A stretch of 64,000 nucleotides of DNA from Betaproteobacteria bacterium (GCA_009693235.1 SHXR01000017.1:1-64000), one strand, 5' to 3'; numbered from the stretch's first letter, positions 10,422 to 21,703 are shown. Translations and numbers: made by a program. Notes: generated by a model from the sequence alone, not told the origin.

Positions 10422-11093
10422 CTACGTCTCGCCCCTGCGTGCCTGGGCCGATTCTGCAGGCGTTGAGAACGCAGGTATCGAGGACAATGGTAATGAGAAC
10501 AATTCGGGGTGCCGCATTTGCTGCCGCGCCGTTGCCAACCGCGCTGCGCGCATGATCGCGAGCAGATCGTCCCTCGCAACATCGAACGTCTCGTTGATCA
10601 TAACATGGTCGAATTCAGGCGCATGACTGATCTCAGTGGTGGCGGCCGCCAAACGCCTGCGGATGGTTGCATCAGAATCTTGCCCGCGGGCGCGCAGCCG
10701 CCTCTCAAGCTCTTCCAGCGATGGCGGCAGGATAAAGATGGCAACGGCGTCCGGGAATTTCCGGCGCACTTGCCTCGCGCCCTGCCAGTCGATCTCGAGG
10801 ACGATGTCGACATCCTGACTGCGTGCCGTCTCGATTTGCTTGCCGGACGTTGCATAAAAGTTGCCGTGGACCTCGGCGCTTTCCAGAAACTCACCGGCCC
10901 TTTGCATCGCCTGGAATGACGCCAGATCTACAAAAAGATATTCGCGCCCGTTCTGTTCGCCCGGGCGCGGAGAGCGCGTCGTATACGAAACGGAAAGGCG
11001 CAGCCGGCGATCGACCGCCAGCACCGCGTTGACGAGTGACGACTTCCCCGCCCCCGACGGCGCGGCCACGATGAATAGCATTCCGCGTAACAT
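10422..11093 (-). CDS. gmk: Guanylate kinase
   Basis: [22 protein letters not shown]...[19 protein letters not shown]. Confidence 0.96.
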   Translation of the reverse strand: MLRGMLFIVAAPSGAGKSSLVNAVLAVDRRLRLSVSYTTRSPRPGEQNGREYLFVDLASFQAMQRAGEFLESAEVHGNFYATSGKQIETARSQDVDIVLEIDWQGARQVRRKFPDAVAIFILPPSLEELERRLRARGQDSDATIRRRLAAATTEISHAPEFDHVMINETFDVARDDLLAIMRAARLATARQQMRHPELFSLPLSSIPAFSTPAESAQARRGET

Positions 11094-11106
11094 GTTTGTG
11101 ATCACG

Positions 11107-11973
11107 TTACTCCAGATTTTGAACCTGCTCGCGAATCTGCTCGATCGACAGTTTGAACTCGACCGCGGCCTCCGATAGCTCGCGGGCCACCGATTTCGAG
11201 CCAAGCGTATTGGCCTCTCGATTGAGCTCCTGCATCAGGAAGTCTAGGCGTTTTCCGACCGCGCCACCCTTGGCCAGCACGCGTTCTACCTCATCCAAGT
11301 GGGCGGAGAGGCGAGATAGTTCCTCTGCGACATCGATCCGCACGCCAAACACGGCGATCTCTTGACGGATGCGGTCATCGTCTTGCGTGCTGAGGGCCTC
11401 CCGCAATTTGCTGGCGAGTTTTTCCTGATAGGCCGCAATCGCCTGCGGGATGATGGGTTCGAGGGTGCTCAGTCGAGTGCGCATTTGCCGAGTCCGCTGG
11501 GTGATGGTCTCCCCAAGCTTGGCGCCTTCCCGTTCGCGGGTCGCCGTAAGCTCGTCGAGTGCTGCCCGGAGCAGTGCAACCCCCTCACCGCGCAGCGCGT
11601 CGGAGGTCGCGGCACTATCGGCGATGATTCCCGGCCAACTGATGACCTCCGAGACGCGCATCGGTTGCACATCCGGCATAACGCGGCGCACCTCCGTGGC
11701 CAGCCGCGCGAGCCGCTCAAGCGCCGTCTGATCGACGGCGATCTTCTCATCGGCAAGGGGCCGGAGCGTATAGGAGAGCCGGCAATCGACCTTGCCACGG
11801 CCAATGCGCGCGCTGATTAATTCGCGAAACTGCGCTTCCACCGCACGGAATTCATCAGGTATGCGAAACCCGATATCCAGGAATCGGCTGTTCACGCTGC
11901 GAAGCTCAAGTTGCACGGCACCTTGCGGCAGTTCACGCGCAACGGTGGCGTAACCGGTCATGCTATGAATCAT
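11107..11973 (-). CDS. YicC family protein
   Basis: MIHSMTGYATVARELPQGAVQLELRSVNSRFLD; C-terminal DFLMQELNREANTLGSKS. Confidence 0.95.
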   Translation of the reverse strand: MIHSMTGYATVARELPQGAVQLELRSVNSRFLDIGFRIPDEFRAVEAQFRELISARIGRGKVDCRLSYTLRPLADEKIAVDQTALERLARLATEVRRVMPDVQPMRVSEVISWPGIIADSAATSDALRGEGVALLRAALDELTATREREGAKLGETITQRTRQMRTRLSTLEPIIPQAIAAYQEKLASKLREALSTQDDDRIRQEIAVFGVRIDVAEELSRLSAHLDEVERVLAKGGAVGKRLDFLMQELNREANTLGSKSVARELSEAAVEFKLSIEQIREQVQNLE

Positions 11974-12189
11974 AGAATCTGGTCTTTTTACGCATACGTC
12001 TGAGTGAGTTCTCTGGGCATAATCCGGGGATCAACTAAGACGCCGATTCAAAGCGACGCCAAACGGCCTTAATTTAGGGGAGTATGAGGGGATGTCTCTC
12101 CTCATTTTGCAACAGGTTCAAAACAGCGACTCGCACGTTTTCAACACACCGCAATCTTAGCCGTGAATTCAGCCGCAAACCCGCGAGTC

Positions 12190-13141
12190 ATGCCAACGCA
12201 AGCGAATCATTCTTTGCCCGCCGGCTACCGGTTGCACGTATACGAGATCGAGAAGGTCTTGTCTTCGGGGGGGGGGGATTTCGATCGTCTATCTCGCCAA
12301 GGATGAAGCGGGCGAGCGCATCGCCATCAAGGAATATCTGCCAAGTTCGCTGGCGCTCCGCGGTGAGCATGAAGTTACGCCGGTGGTCTCGGATGAAAAT
12401 CTCGCCACGTTTCGCTACGGCATGAAGTGTTTTTTTGAGGAGGGACGGGCGCTCGCTGGGTTATCGCATCCGAACATCATTCGCGTAATGAATTTCTTTC
12501 GCGCCAATGAAACCGTCTACCTCGTCATGAAATACGAACGTGGGCGCACGCTGCAGGAGCATGTGCAGGTGAAGAAAGGCAACGTCCGCGAAAACTTCAT
12601 TCGCCGCGTCTTCACGATGTCGCTCAATGGATTGCGCGAAGTGCATGCCAACAAGTTGCTGCACCTCGATCTGAAGCTGGCCAATATCTATATCCGTACC
12701 GACCACACGCCGGTCTTGGTCTATTTCGGCGCGGCACGCCAGACGCTCACGCAAGGTCAGTTCAAGCTGAACCCGATGTACACCCCAGGGTTCGCCTCAC
12801 CTGAGCAGTACAAGAATCGCGAACTCATGGGGCCGTGGAGCGATTTGTACAGCATCGGGGCGGCCATGTATGCCTGCGTCGCCGGCGGCGCGCCGCCTGC
12901 GGCGGATCAACGCATCGAGCGGGACAAATACATTCCGGCGATCAAGCAGTTTGCCGGCCGCTACACCGAACAGCTGCTGAAGACGATCGACTGGTGTCTG
13001 CAACTGGGTTACCTCAAACGCCCGCAAAGCGCGGTGGCACTGCAAAAGGTCTTGCTGCGCGAAAAGGATCCGGAGGTGCCGAGTCGCCGTACGTTCGTGA
13101 ACAACCTGCGCGGCGCGCTCACCCGGCCGGCACGCTGGTAA
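12190..13141 (+). pseudogene. Ser/Thr protein kinase, frame interrupted at a G11 tract (12267-12277) in the glycine-rich loop; G10 restores MPTQANHSLPAGYRLHVYEIEKVLSSGGGISIVYLAKDEAGERIAIKEYLP...
   Basis: N-terminus in one frame, remainder in ORF 12383-13141 (kinase motifs HLDLKLANIYI, APE-like FASPEQY). Confidence 0.88.
12267..12277 (+). repeat. Homopolymeric G11 tract inside the kinase P-loop codons
   Basis: Direct count of G residues. Confidence 0.97.
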
Positions 13142-13163
13142 CGGCAACGGGCAAGGTTCGGTC

Positions 13164-13892
13164 ATGCGGTTTCTCATCTACCAAGACAGCCGGCTGGGCG
13201 GCCGTAAAAACAACGAGGATCGTCTCGGTTATTCATACAGCAAAGAAGCGTTGTTGATGGTGGTGGCCGATGGCATGGGTGGCCATCTGCATGGCGAAAT
13301 CGCGGCTGAAATCGCGGTGCAAACGATCGTTCAGGCGTTCCAACGCGAAGCGCAACCGAAGCTTGCCGATCCGCAGCGCTTTCTCATCGACGCCATCACC
13401 ATGGCGCACCTCGCTATCATTGGTCTTGCCGCGGCACGCCAACTTCCCGAAACGCCTCGCACGACATGCATCGCCTGCATAGTCCAGGACGGTGCGGCGC
13501 ATTGGGCGCATGTCGGCGATTCGCGGCTTTATCTTGTCCGCGACGGCCGTATCGAAGTGGTCACGAAAGACCACTCGCGCGTGCAACTACTGGTGGACGC
13601 CGGTCGGGTGCGTCCCGAGGCCATGCTGGTCCATCCGGAGCGGAACAAAATTTTCAATTGCCTCGGTCAGATGCATTTGCCGCGCATCGACCTGTCGCGA
13701 AAGACCGCGCTCAATTACGACGACACCCTATTTCTCTGCAGCGACGGATTTTGGGGCCCGCTGCCGCCAAGCCTGATGGTCGATGCGCTGCAACGCAACA
13801 ACATCCTGAAGTCGATGTCTGAGTTGATCGACGCGGCCGAATTGCGAGCCGGCAACGAGGCGGACAATATTTCAGTGGTCGCGATGACCTAG
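13164..13892 (+). CDS. PP2C family Ser/Thr phosphatase; in-frame TAG at 13890-13892 followed by 61 coding-like codons to TGA at 14076-14078
   Basis: VVADGMGGHLHGE, HVGDSRLYLVRDGRI, CSDGFWG motifs. Confidence 0.92.
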   Translation: MRFLIYQDSRLGGRKNNEDRLGYSYSKEALLMVVADGMGGHLHGEIAAEIAVQTIVQAFQREAQPKLADPQRFLIDAITMAHLAIIGLAAARQLPETPRTTCIACIVQDGAAHWAHVGDSRLYLVRDGRIEVVTKDHSRVQLLVDAGRVRPEAMLVHPERNKIFNCLGQMHLPRIDLSRKTALNYDDTLFLCSDGFWGPLPPSLMVDALQRNNILKSMSELIDAAELRAGNEADNISVVAMT

Positions 13893-14163
13893 CGGGATGC
13901 GTCTGATCCGGCTGATGGCGGCATCGCGACCAAAGATCTTGCCGACGGCCATCACGAAACGCATCTGGCGCCGGCGGGCGTCGAAGCCGGTATGCAAGGC
14001 ACCTTGGCGCTTACCAATGAAGATATCGCGAGTGCCATCAACGAGATCCGCAGTGTTCTCGCCAAAGCGCAGCGATGATCGATCGCTCCTCGCCGGCATC
14101 TTTATGAGATGCGTTCTAATCCACTACACTCGCGCCCCATTCAACGATTAGATTCGATCTGCC

Positions 14164-14880
14164 ATGCGCCCCTCCGGACGTCGCCTTGATGAGCTCCGCC
14201 CCGTCACACTGACACGTCGATTCACCCAGCACGCCGAAGGCTCGGTGCTGGTCGAATTCGGCGCGACGAAAGTCCTTTGCACCGCATCGGTCGAAGAAAA
14301 GGTACCCCCCTTTCTGCGCGACAAGGGTGAGGGATGGGTCACCGCGGAGTACGGCATGTTGCCGCGATCCACGCATACACGCTCCGATCGTGAAGCCACG
14401 CGCGGCAAACAGTCGGGGCGCACCCAGGAAATTCAGCGATTGATCGGACGCAGCCTGCGCGCCGTGGTGGACATGAAGGCGCTTGGCCCGCGTTCGATCC
14501 AGATCGATTGCGATGTTCTGCAGGCCGACGGTGGCACGCGTACCGCTGCCATTACCGGTGCCTATGTGGCGATGCATGACGCGGTGGATTGGCTGCTGAA
14601 GCGCTCCCTCATTGACGCCTCGCCGATTCGGGATGCGGTGGCTGCGGTATCGGTCGGGATTTATGCAGGCGCTGTGGTTCTCGATCTCGATTACGCCGAA
14701 GATTCGGCATGCGAGACCGACATGAATGTCGTGATGACCGGATCGGGCGGGTTCGTCGAAGTACAGGGCACCGCCGAGGGCGCGCCGTTTTCCAGAGCGC
14801 AGATGAGTGACTTGATGGCGCTGGCGGAAACCGGTATTCAAGCGCTCGTTGGCAAGCAGCGCGCGGTGCTCGGACGATGA
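14164..14880 (+). CDS. rph: Ribonuclease PH
   Basis: [33 protein letters not shown]...[11 protein letters not shown]. Confidence 0.97.
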   Translation: MRPSGRRLDELRPVTLTRRFTQHAEGSVLVEFGATKVLCTASVEEKVPPFLRDKGEGWVTAEYGMLPRSTHTRSDREATRGKQSGRTQEIQRLIGRSLRAVVDMKALGPRSIQIDCDVLQADGGTRTAAITGAYVAMHDAVDWLLKRSLIDASPIRDAVAAVSVGIYAGAVVLDLDYAEDSACETDMNVVMTGSGGFVEVQGTAEGAPFSRAQMSDLMALAETGIQALVGKQRAVLGR

Positions 14881-14929
14881 GACAGTTGTTACTGATTCGC
14901 TTACTGTCCAAACCAGGTCCGCACTCACG

Positions 14930-15520
14930 ATGAAGCGAATCGTCCTGGCCTCATCGAATAGCGGAAAGTTACGCGAATTTCAGCAGCTCCTCGCGTCTGT
15001 GGGAATGGAAGTCGTTCTGCAGGGGGCACTCGGTGTTCCCGACGCGGAAGAGCCCCACGCGACCTTCGTGGAAAATGCACTCGGCAAGGCGCGGCACGCC
15101 GCCATGCGGACCGGTTTGCCGGCACTGGCTGATGATTCAGGGATCGTGGTCGAGGCACTGGCTGGCAAGCCGGGCGTGCACTCGGCGCGTTTTGCCGGTG
15201 AACCGCGTGCCGATGATCGTAACAACGCTCATCTGATCGAATTGATGCGCCACCATCGCGATCGGCGCGCGCACTATTACTGCGTCATCGTGTTGGTTCG
15301 CCATGCGGCGGATCCTGAACCGCTCATTGCTGATGGTCGCTGGCATGGCGAAGTGATCGATACCCCGCGCGGGGCGGGCGGCTTCGGCTACGACCCGTAC
15401 TTTTTACTTCCCAGTCTGGGCTTGACGGCGGCCGAGATGACTGCAACCGACAAGAACCGTGTCAGCCATCGTGGCATCGCGGTGCAGCGCTTGTTGGCGT
15501 TGTTGCAAGGGCGCGCGTAA
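14930..15520 (+). CDS. rdgB: XTP/dITP pyrophosphatase (RdgB/HAM1)
   Basis: ASSNSGKLREFQQLL, ALADDSGIVVEAL, GAGGFGYDPYF. Confidence 0.96.
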   Translation: MKRIVLASSNSGKLREFQQLLASVGMEVVLQGALGVPDAEEPHATFVENALGKARHAAMRTGLPALADDSGIVVEALAGKPGVHSARFAGEPRADDRNNAHLIELMRHHRDRRAHYYCVIVLVRHAADPEPLIADGRWHGEVIDTPRGAGGFGYDPYFLLPSLGLTAAEMTATDKNRVSHRGIAVQRLLALLQGRA

Positions 15521-15546
15521 AGCCGGCATTTTATAGAAAGCGTTAA

Positions 15547-16371
15547 TTGGATCCAATACTACTTTTGAAGGCGTTGCTACTCGGTGTGGTCGAGGGACTT
15601 ACCGAGTTCTTGCCGATATCGAGCACCGGCCATTTGATCCTTGCTGCCGATCTCCTCAACCTGAATAACGAGAAGGGCAAGGTCTTTGAGGTCTTCATCC
15701 AAACCGGCGCGATGCTGGCGATCGTGTGGGAGTATCGCAGGCGGCTATGGGATGTCGTCACCCGTTCCGTCTACGAGCGCCGTGCACGCCAATTTATCCT
15801 GAATATCGGCATTGCCTTCATTCCCGCAGCAGTCCTTGGGCTGGCCGTGGGCAGCATCATCAAGCTGCATTTATTCAAGCCGGTACCGGTCGCGGCGGCC
15901 TTCATCGTCGGTGCGCTGATCATCTTGTGGGCCGAACGGCGCCGGCAATCGGTGCGCGTCCAAACTGTCGAAGACATGAGCTGGCTCGATGCGCTGAAAG
16001 TCGGCTGCGCGCAATGCTGTGCGTTGATTCCGGGCACATCACGGTCGGGGGCCACGATCATCGGCGGCATGCTCTTTGGGTTGTCCCGCAAAGCAGCGAC
16101 GGAATTTTCATTCTTTCTGGCGATTCCGACGCTGATCGCAGCCGGCGGCTACGACCTCCTCAAGAATCGTGCGTTGTTCAGCTTTGATGATGTGCCAATG
16201 ATGAGCGTGGGACTCATTGCATCATTCGTCTCAGCGTTTGTCTGCGTGCGCTGGTTGTTGCGCTATATCGCGACCCACGACTTCACGATCTTTGCCTGGT
16301 ACCGCATCGTGTTCGGCGTCGTTGTGCTGTTGACTGCCTGGACCGGTCTGGTGAGGTGGGGCGTATTGTAG
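15547..16371 (+). CDS. uppP: Undecaprenyl-diphosphatase (BacA/UppP), TTG start
   Basis: [33 protein letters not shown]. Confidence 0.96.
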   Translation: MDPILLLKALLLGVVEGLTEFLPISSTGHLILAADLLNLNNEKGKVFEVFIQTGAMLAIVWEYRRRLWDVVTRSVYERRARQFILNIGIAFIPAAVLGLAVGSIIKLHLFKPVPVAAAFIVGALIILWAERRRQSVRVQTVEDMSWLDALKVGCAQCCALIPGTSRSGATIIGGMLFGLSRKAATEFSFFLAIPTLIAAGGYDLLKNRALFSFDDVPMMSVGLIASFVSAFVCVRWLLRYIATHDFTIFAWYRIVFGVVVLLTAWTGLVRWGVL

Positions 16372-16381
16372 GGTTGTCTTC

Positions 16382-17993
16382 CTAGAACGCTGCAACTGCC
16401 CCGTCGCTGCGCGGATCGAAACCGCCTTCGAACGAACCATCGGCATGCCGCACAATGGCGCCTGCGTGTCCCATGGTTTCGTCGAACTCCTTTAACACCT
16501 CGACATCATGTCCGCGGCGGCGCAGTGCATCGATGACGGCCGCTGGGAAGCGCGCTTCGAGCTTGAGCGTGTCGGTGACTTGTCCCCAGGTCCGACCCAG
16601 CAACCAGCGCGGCGCCGTCACAGCGGCCTGGGGTGACATGCCGTAGAGCGCATAGCGGGTGAACACCGCACTTTGCGACTGCGGCTGCCCATCGCCACCC
16701 ATGTTGCCGAATACCATCGTCCGCCCGTCCTTGAAGTGGGCAAGGGCGGGATTCAAGGTGTGGAAAGGTTTGCGACGCGGCATGAGCGCGTTGAGGGCAC
16801 CTGGCTTGAGTGAAAAGCTGCAGCCGCGGTTCTGCCATGTGATCCCGGTTTCGGCCAATACGATGCCCGCCCCAAACTCGTGATAGAGACTCTGGATAAA
16901 ACTCACCGCCCGACCCGCCCCATCGATTACGCCCATCCAGATCGTATCGCCCGGCCCGACGCCCGTTCCCCAGGGGGCAGCTTTGGTGGCATCGATGCGT
17001 GCGGCGAGTTCCTGGATGTGCGTGCGTTCCAGAAACTCGCGGGGATCAACCGTCATATACGCCGGATCGGTGATATAGCGATCCCGAATACGAAATGCGT
17101 GTTTGACCGCCTCAACGGCGAGATGAACATAGTCGGCGCTGCCGGGATCGATGCGGTCGATATGCAGCGCATCGAGAATGCCAAGGATGAGCAGCGACAC
17201 CACGCCCTGCGTCGGCGCGGGCATGTTGTAGAGCGTGCCGACGCTATGTTCAAGCGATAGCGGCACGCGCCACGCCGCTTGGTTGCTTTGCAAATCATCG
17301 AGCGTCACCGGACTGCCGGCCGTGGCGAGGTCTGCGGCAATCGAGTGTGCGAGCTTGCCCGTGTAAAAGCTCGGGATGCCCTCGTTAGCCAGGGCGCGCA
17401 GGGTGGTGCCAAGCCGTGGTTGCCGGAACATTGCACCGGGCGCCGGCACGCTGCCGCCTGGCAGGTACGTTGCGGCGAAGCCGGGCTGTTGCTCGAGGTC
17501 CTGGCGTCTGCTGCGCGTGTTGTTCGATTGGCTGTCAGTGACCGGAACGCCTTGCTCCGCGTAGTAGATTGCATCTGCGAGCAGCCTGGTGAGCGGGATT
17601 TTTCCTCCCAGCGATGTGCGGCTGAATTCCAGCGCCAGGTGCCAGCCGCCGAGCGTGCCCGCCACGGTATTTGCGGCAACGCCGCCGCGAAACGGAATGG
17701 CATCGGTGATGCCGCGCGCCGCATAGTACTCACGCGTTGCGTGTTCGCCGGCCGCGCCGCAGGCATCGATGCCTCTTGGTGCTTGTCCCGGCGCGCTGAG
17801 CAGCCAGAACGAATCGCCGCCGATCGAATTCATATGCGGATAGACCACCGCAATGGTTGCGGCGGCGGCGATTATCGCCTCGACGGCATTACCCCCTTCC
17901 CGGAGGACGGCATGGGCGGATTGCGCAGCGAGGGAATGGGGCGCCACGGCCATGCCGCGGGTGCCACGAGAGGAATTCAGCATGACGCCTTTC
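16382..17993 (-). CDS. Gamma-glutamyltransferase family protein
   Basis: AVAPHSLAAQSAHAVLREGGNAVEAIIAAAATIAVVYPHMNSIGGDSFWL; FGNMGGDGQPQ. Confidence 0.92.
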
Positions 17994-18121
17994 AAAGTGA
18001 GGGCCGTCGCAGCCGACGGCAACAGGGTGCACCGCTCCATGCATTACAAGAAACAGCGCCTTGGTCGCGATGATATCCAAGCATTGCGTGTGTCCGGGCG
18101 CCTGGAAGGTCGTCGATGCGC

Positions 18122-18136
18122 GCACTAATGTGGTGC
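18122..18136. promoter_or_regulatory. NtrC-like binding site GCAC-TAATGTG-GTGC
   Basis: Exact match to GCAC-N7-GTGC dyad. Confidence 0.75.
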
Positions 18137-18152
18137 TTTGGTGTGGCAGAAT

Positions 18153-18167
18153 GCACTGATCAGGTGC
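18153..18167. promoter_or_regulatory. NtrC-like binding site GCAC-TGATCAG-GTGC
   Basis: Exact match to GCAC-N7-GTGC dyad, 31 bp from the first site. Confidence 0.75.
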
Positions 18168-18233
18168 CTTGCCGAGTTTTCTTAGAAATTGCAAAGGCAT
18201 TTTATATCAGAGAGTTATCAGGCTTTATCAGCG

Positions 18234-18249
18234 TGGCATGGATCATGCA
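18234..18249 (+). promoter_or_regulatory. Sigma-54-type promoter TGGCATGGATCATGCA
   Basis: GG-N10-GC spacing and near-consensus -24/-12, about 95 bp upstream of the glnA start codon. Confidence 0.7.
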
Positions 18250-18344
18250 CCATTGCGGGCCGCTCCAATGCGGTCGTTGTGGCACACGGACCTGCGCGCA
18301 CCGCGAATCACACCCATTCACATAGAAAAGAAAGGAACCCACCC

Positions 18345-19760
18345 ATGGCGAATTCGGCCGCTGATGTGCTGAAGATGATCAAGGACAAAGAGATCAGGTT
18401 CGTCGACCTGCGATTTACGGACACACGTGGCAAGGAGCAGCACGTTACGGTTCCTTCGCATCAATTTACGCAAGACAAATTTGATAGCGGGCATGCGTTC
18501 GACGGTTCATCGATTGCGGGTTGGAAAGGCATTGAAGCCTCCGACATGCTGCTTTATCCGGCCCCTGAATCGGCACGGCTTGATCCGTTCTCGGACGAAT
18601 CGACCCTCAACATCCAGTGCGACGTCATCGAGCCGTCCACCGGCAAGGGCTACGACCGCGATCCGCGCACCATCGCCAAACGCGCTGAGGCCTATCTCAA
18701 ATCGACCGGTATCGGCGACACCGCCTACTTTGGCCCGGAGCCCGAATTTTTCGTGTTCGACTCGGTGACCTGGAATGTCGACATGTCCGGTTGCTTCGTG
18801 AAGATCGATTCTGAAGAAGCGCCTTGGTCGACCGGCAAGGAATACGACGGCGGCAATATGGCGCACCGCGCGCCGGTGAAGGGCGGTTACTTCCCCGTTC
18901 CGCCGATTGACACGCTGCAGGACATTCGCAATGCGATGGTGATCGCCTTGGAAGAGCAAGGTGTCGAAGTGGAGGTTCATCATCATGAGGTGGCGGCCCC
19001 GGGACAGTGCGAGATCGGCACCAAGTTCGAGACCCTGGTGAAGCGTGCCGACTGGATGCAGATCCTCAAGTACACGGTGCAGATGGTGGCCCATTCCTAC
19101 GGCAAAACGGCCACGTTCATGCCGAAGCCGGTGGTTGGTGACAATGGCTCGGGGATGCATGTGCACCAGTCGGTGTGGAAGGCCGGGCAAAATCTGTTCG
19201 CCGGCAACGGCTATGCGGGTCTGTCGGATTTCGCGCTGTATTACATCGGCGGCATCATCAAACATGCGCGCACGCTGAACGCGATTACCAATCCGGGTAC
19301 GAATTCGTACAAGCGCCTGGTTCCCGGCTTTGAGGCACCGATCAACCTCGCCTACTCGGCACGCAATCGGTCGGCGTCTTGCCGCATCCCCTACGTCTCG
19401 AATCCGAAAGGCCGTCGTGTCGAGGTACGTTTCCCGGATCCAACGGCCAATCCCTATCTCGCATTTGCCGCGATGTTGATGGCTGGGCTGGACGGCGTGC
19501 AAAACAAGATTCATCCGGGCGATCCGATCGACAAGAATCTCTACGAATTGCCGCCTGAGGAAGCCAAACGCGTTCCCACAGTGTGCCATTCCCTCGATAT
19601 GGCGCTTGGTGAGTTGGACCGCAACCGGGAGTTCCTGACGCGTGGTGGGGTCTTTACCAATGACTTCATCGATTCGTATATCGAACTGAAGATGCAGGAA
19701 GTGACCCGCTTTCGCATGACGACCCATCCAGTTGAGTTCGATATGTACTACAGCTCGTAA
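18345..19760 (+). CDS. glnA: Type I glutamine synthetase
   Basis: [37 protein letters not shown]; adenylylation-site region NPIYELPPEE-like ([11 protein letters not shown]). Confidence 0.98.
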   Translation: MANSAADVLKMIKDKEIRFVDLRFTDTRGKEQHVTVPSHQFTQDKFDSGHAFDGSSIAGWKGIEASDMLLYPAPESARLDPFSDESTLNIQCDVIEPSTGKGYDRDPRTIAKRAEAYLKSTGIGDTAYFGPEPEFFVFDSVTWNVDMSGCFVKIDSEEAPWSTGKEYDGGNMAHRAPVKGGYFPVPPIDTLQDIRNAMVIALEEQGVEVEVHHHEVAAPGQCEIGTKFETLVKRADWMQILKYTVQMVAHSYGKTATFMPKPVVGDNGSGMHVHQSVWKAGQNLFAGNGYAGLSDFALYYIGGIIKHARTLNAITNPGTNSYKRLVPGFEAPINLAYSARNRSASCRIPYVSNPKGRRVEVRFPDPTANPYLAFAAMLMAGLDGVQNKIHPGDPIDKNLYELPPEEAKRVPTVCHSLDMALGELDRNREFLTRGGVFTNDFIDSYIELKMQEVTRFRMTTHPVEFDMYYSS

Positions 19761-20031
19761 TACGACCGAGCGGGTGAGCCACCCCTTGCCCGCTCCTCAC
19801 CGATCCCGAGATCCCCTGTGCGCTTAATGCAACCAACAGCGACTTATCACGATGGCGACGGGTTGCGCCGCGGTTCTTGTCACTGGCACGATCGGGCAAA
19901 TGCGACGTGGGCCATCTCGCCAAACGGATGGTCGTTCGGGGACACTATCGTGACTTATTGTCACTCGTCGATTTGTTCCCGGCATTGCATTGCCCTAAAC
20001 TCCTCCGACCTTCCCGGGAGTACGTGCGGCG

Positions 20032-20517
20032 ATGACTTCGATTCGGATCAGTGCTTTTGCCACCCTTGCCATGTTGGCGGGCGGCGCGTGGTCACAGACG
20101 ACCCAGAATGTCGTGTTTCGTTGTGTCGACGATGCCGGCCGTCCCCAGTACACCAACGTCCGCGCCGACACGGCCGGCCGGCAGTGCCATGTGGTGCAAA
20201 AAGAGGTCACGGTGATCCCGAGTGCAACGCTGGTCAAGCCGCAGCCGGCGCAGACGAGCGAGCGCATGTCCGTCGCGACATCGGCAGGCAGTCCCCTGCG
20301 GGTGGACAAGGAAACCCCAAAAGGGCGCGACAGCAGCCGGCGCAAGATTCTCGAAGACGAACTGGTTCAAAAACAGCAGCTTCTCACGCATGCGAAAAAC
20401 GCCATGGCGCAGCAGGAAAGCGTACGGAACGCCGACGAGCGCAACTACCAGCGGGTGCTCGATCGCCATGCGCGCAACGTCGAAGCGCTGACCAAAGAGA
20501 TCGCCAGCACGCGCTAG
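20032..20517 (+). CDS. DUF4124-type periplasmic protein
   Basis: Signal peptide, VVFRCVDDAGRPQYTN, C-terminal coiled coil. Confidence 0.7.
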   Translation: MTSIRISAFATLAMLAGGAWSQTTQNVVFRCVDDAGRPQYTNVRADTAGRQCHVVQKEVTVIPSATLVKPQPAQTSERMSVATSAGSPLRVDKETPKGRDSSRRKILEDELVQKQQLLTHAKNAMAQQESVRNADERNYQRVLDRHARNVEALTKEIASTR

Positions 20518-20602
20518 CAGCGTGGTTCGGCCCTGATTTCCGGGCCGCGCCGCGCGGGTGGCAGATGTGGCCGCTCGTTCGGTCACTCGCGCGGTGGTCG
20601 GC

Positions 20603-21703
20603 ATGACTCACGACACGTATGCGTGCCTTGATCTGCTCTCCACGGCCATCGTATTGCTCGATGCCGACTTGCGGATTGTCGATATCAATAGTGCCGCCGA
20701 AGACATGTTCTCACTGTCCAGGCGCTCGCTCACCGGCCAGCCCTTATCTCGTCTGGTCACCGCCCACGGCGAACTCGGCATCAAGTTGCGCTATGCAATC
20801 GCGGAAAATCGCGGCTTCCGGCAAGAAAGTATCAGCGTGACAGGCGGCAATGGCCATGGCTCACTCCATGTCGATTGCATGGCCACACCGGCCGATGGCG
20901 AGACGGTCAAGATTGCCCTCGAACTGCGCGCGATGGATCAACAGTTGCGCGTCGAACGCGAGGCGGCGCAGCTCACGCAAAGCCAAGCCAATCGCGAGCT
21001 CATTCGCAACCTTGCGCACGAAATAAAAAATCCCCTTGGCGGATTGCGTGGTTCGGCGCAGCTCCTGGAGCGCGAACTGGATCGGTCCGATCTGCGCGAG
21101 TACACGCAAGTCATCATCAACGAGGCCGATCGCCTGCAACGATTGATGGAGCGCCTGCTCGCTCCGCACCGCATACCGGAACGAAAACCGGTCAATATTC
21201 ACGAGGTCTGCGAGCGTGTGCGAAGCCTCGTGCATGCCGAGTTTCCGCAGGGTATCAACGTGGTGCGGGACTACGACGTCAGCTTGCCTGAAATCATCGG
21301 TGATCGGGAGCAGCTGATTCAAGTCGTTCTCAATATCGTCAAGAACGCCGCACAGGCCATTCTCGGCCAACCGGCGCCTGCGACCCGCCGGGGCAACATC
21401 ATTTTGCGCACCCGGGCGATTCATCAAGTCACGCTTGCCAAGCGCCGGTACCGTCTGGCTTTCGATCTGCAGATTATCGACGACGGCCCGGGCATTCCAG
21501 AGACTATTCGCGATCACATTTTCTATCCGCTGGTGTCGGGGCGCGCCGATGGCCACGGCCTCGGGCTCACGCTCGCGACGAACTTCATTGAGTATCACCG
21601 CGGCGTTATCGAATGCGATAGCCAGCCCGGCCGTACGGCATTTCGGATTTTGCTGCCGATTGGTACCGACGAAACAGCGACGCAACGCGAGGTGGCGGTA
21701 TGA
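20603..21703 (+). CDS. glnL: Nitrogen regulation sensor histidine kinase NtrB
   Basis: PAS domain, H-box RNLAHEIKNPLGGLRGSAQLLE, DDGPGIP; followed by ntrC. Confidence 0.96.
   Translation: MTHDTYACLDLLSTAIVLLDADLRIVDINSAAEDMFSLSRRSLTGQPLSRLVTAHGELGIKLRYAIAENRGFRQESISVTGGNGHGSLHVDCMATPADGETVKIALELRAMDQQLRVEREAAQLTQSQANRELIRNLAHEIKNPLGGLRGSAQLLERELDRSDLREYTQVIINEADRLQRLMERLLAPHRIPERKPVNIHEVCERVRSLVHAEFPQGINVVRDYDVSLPEIIGDREQLIQVVLNIVKNAAQAILGQPAPATRRGNIILRTRAIHQVTLAKRRYRLAFDLQIIDDGPGIPETIRDHIFYPLVSGRADGHGLGLTLATNFIEYHRGVIECDSQPGRTAFRILLPIGTDETATQREVAV

Noticed and set aside
16382-17993. Antisense ORF 17279-18073 (264 aa) as a separate gene
   Set aside because: Complementary to the intact gamma-glutamyltransferase coding region; no recognisable domain.
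18189-18344. N-terminal 52-aa extension of the glnA ORF
   Set aside because: Extension overlaps the proposed sigma-54 promoter and has no protein-like conservation; glutamine synthetase starts naturally at [19 protein letters not shown].
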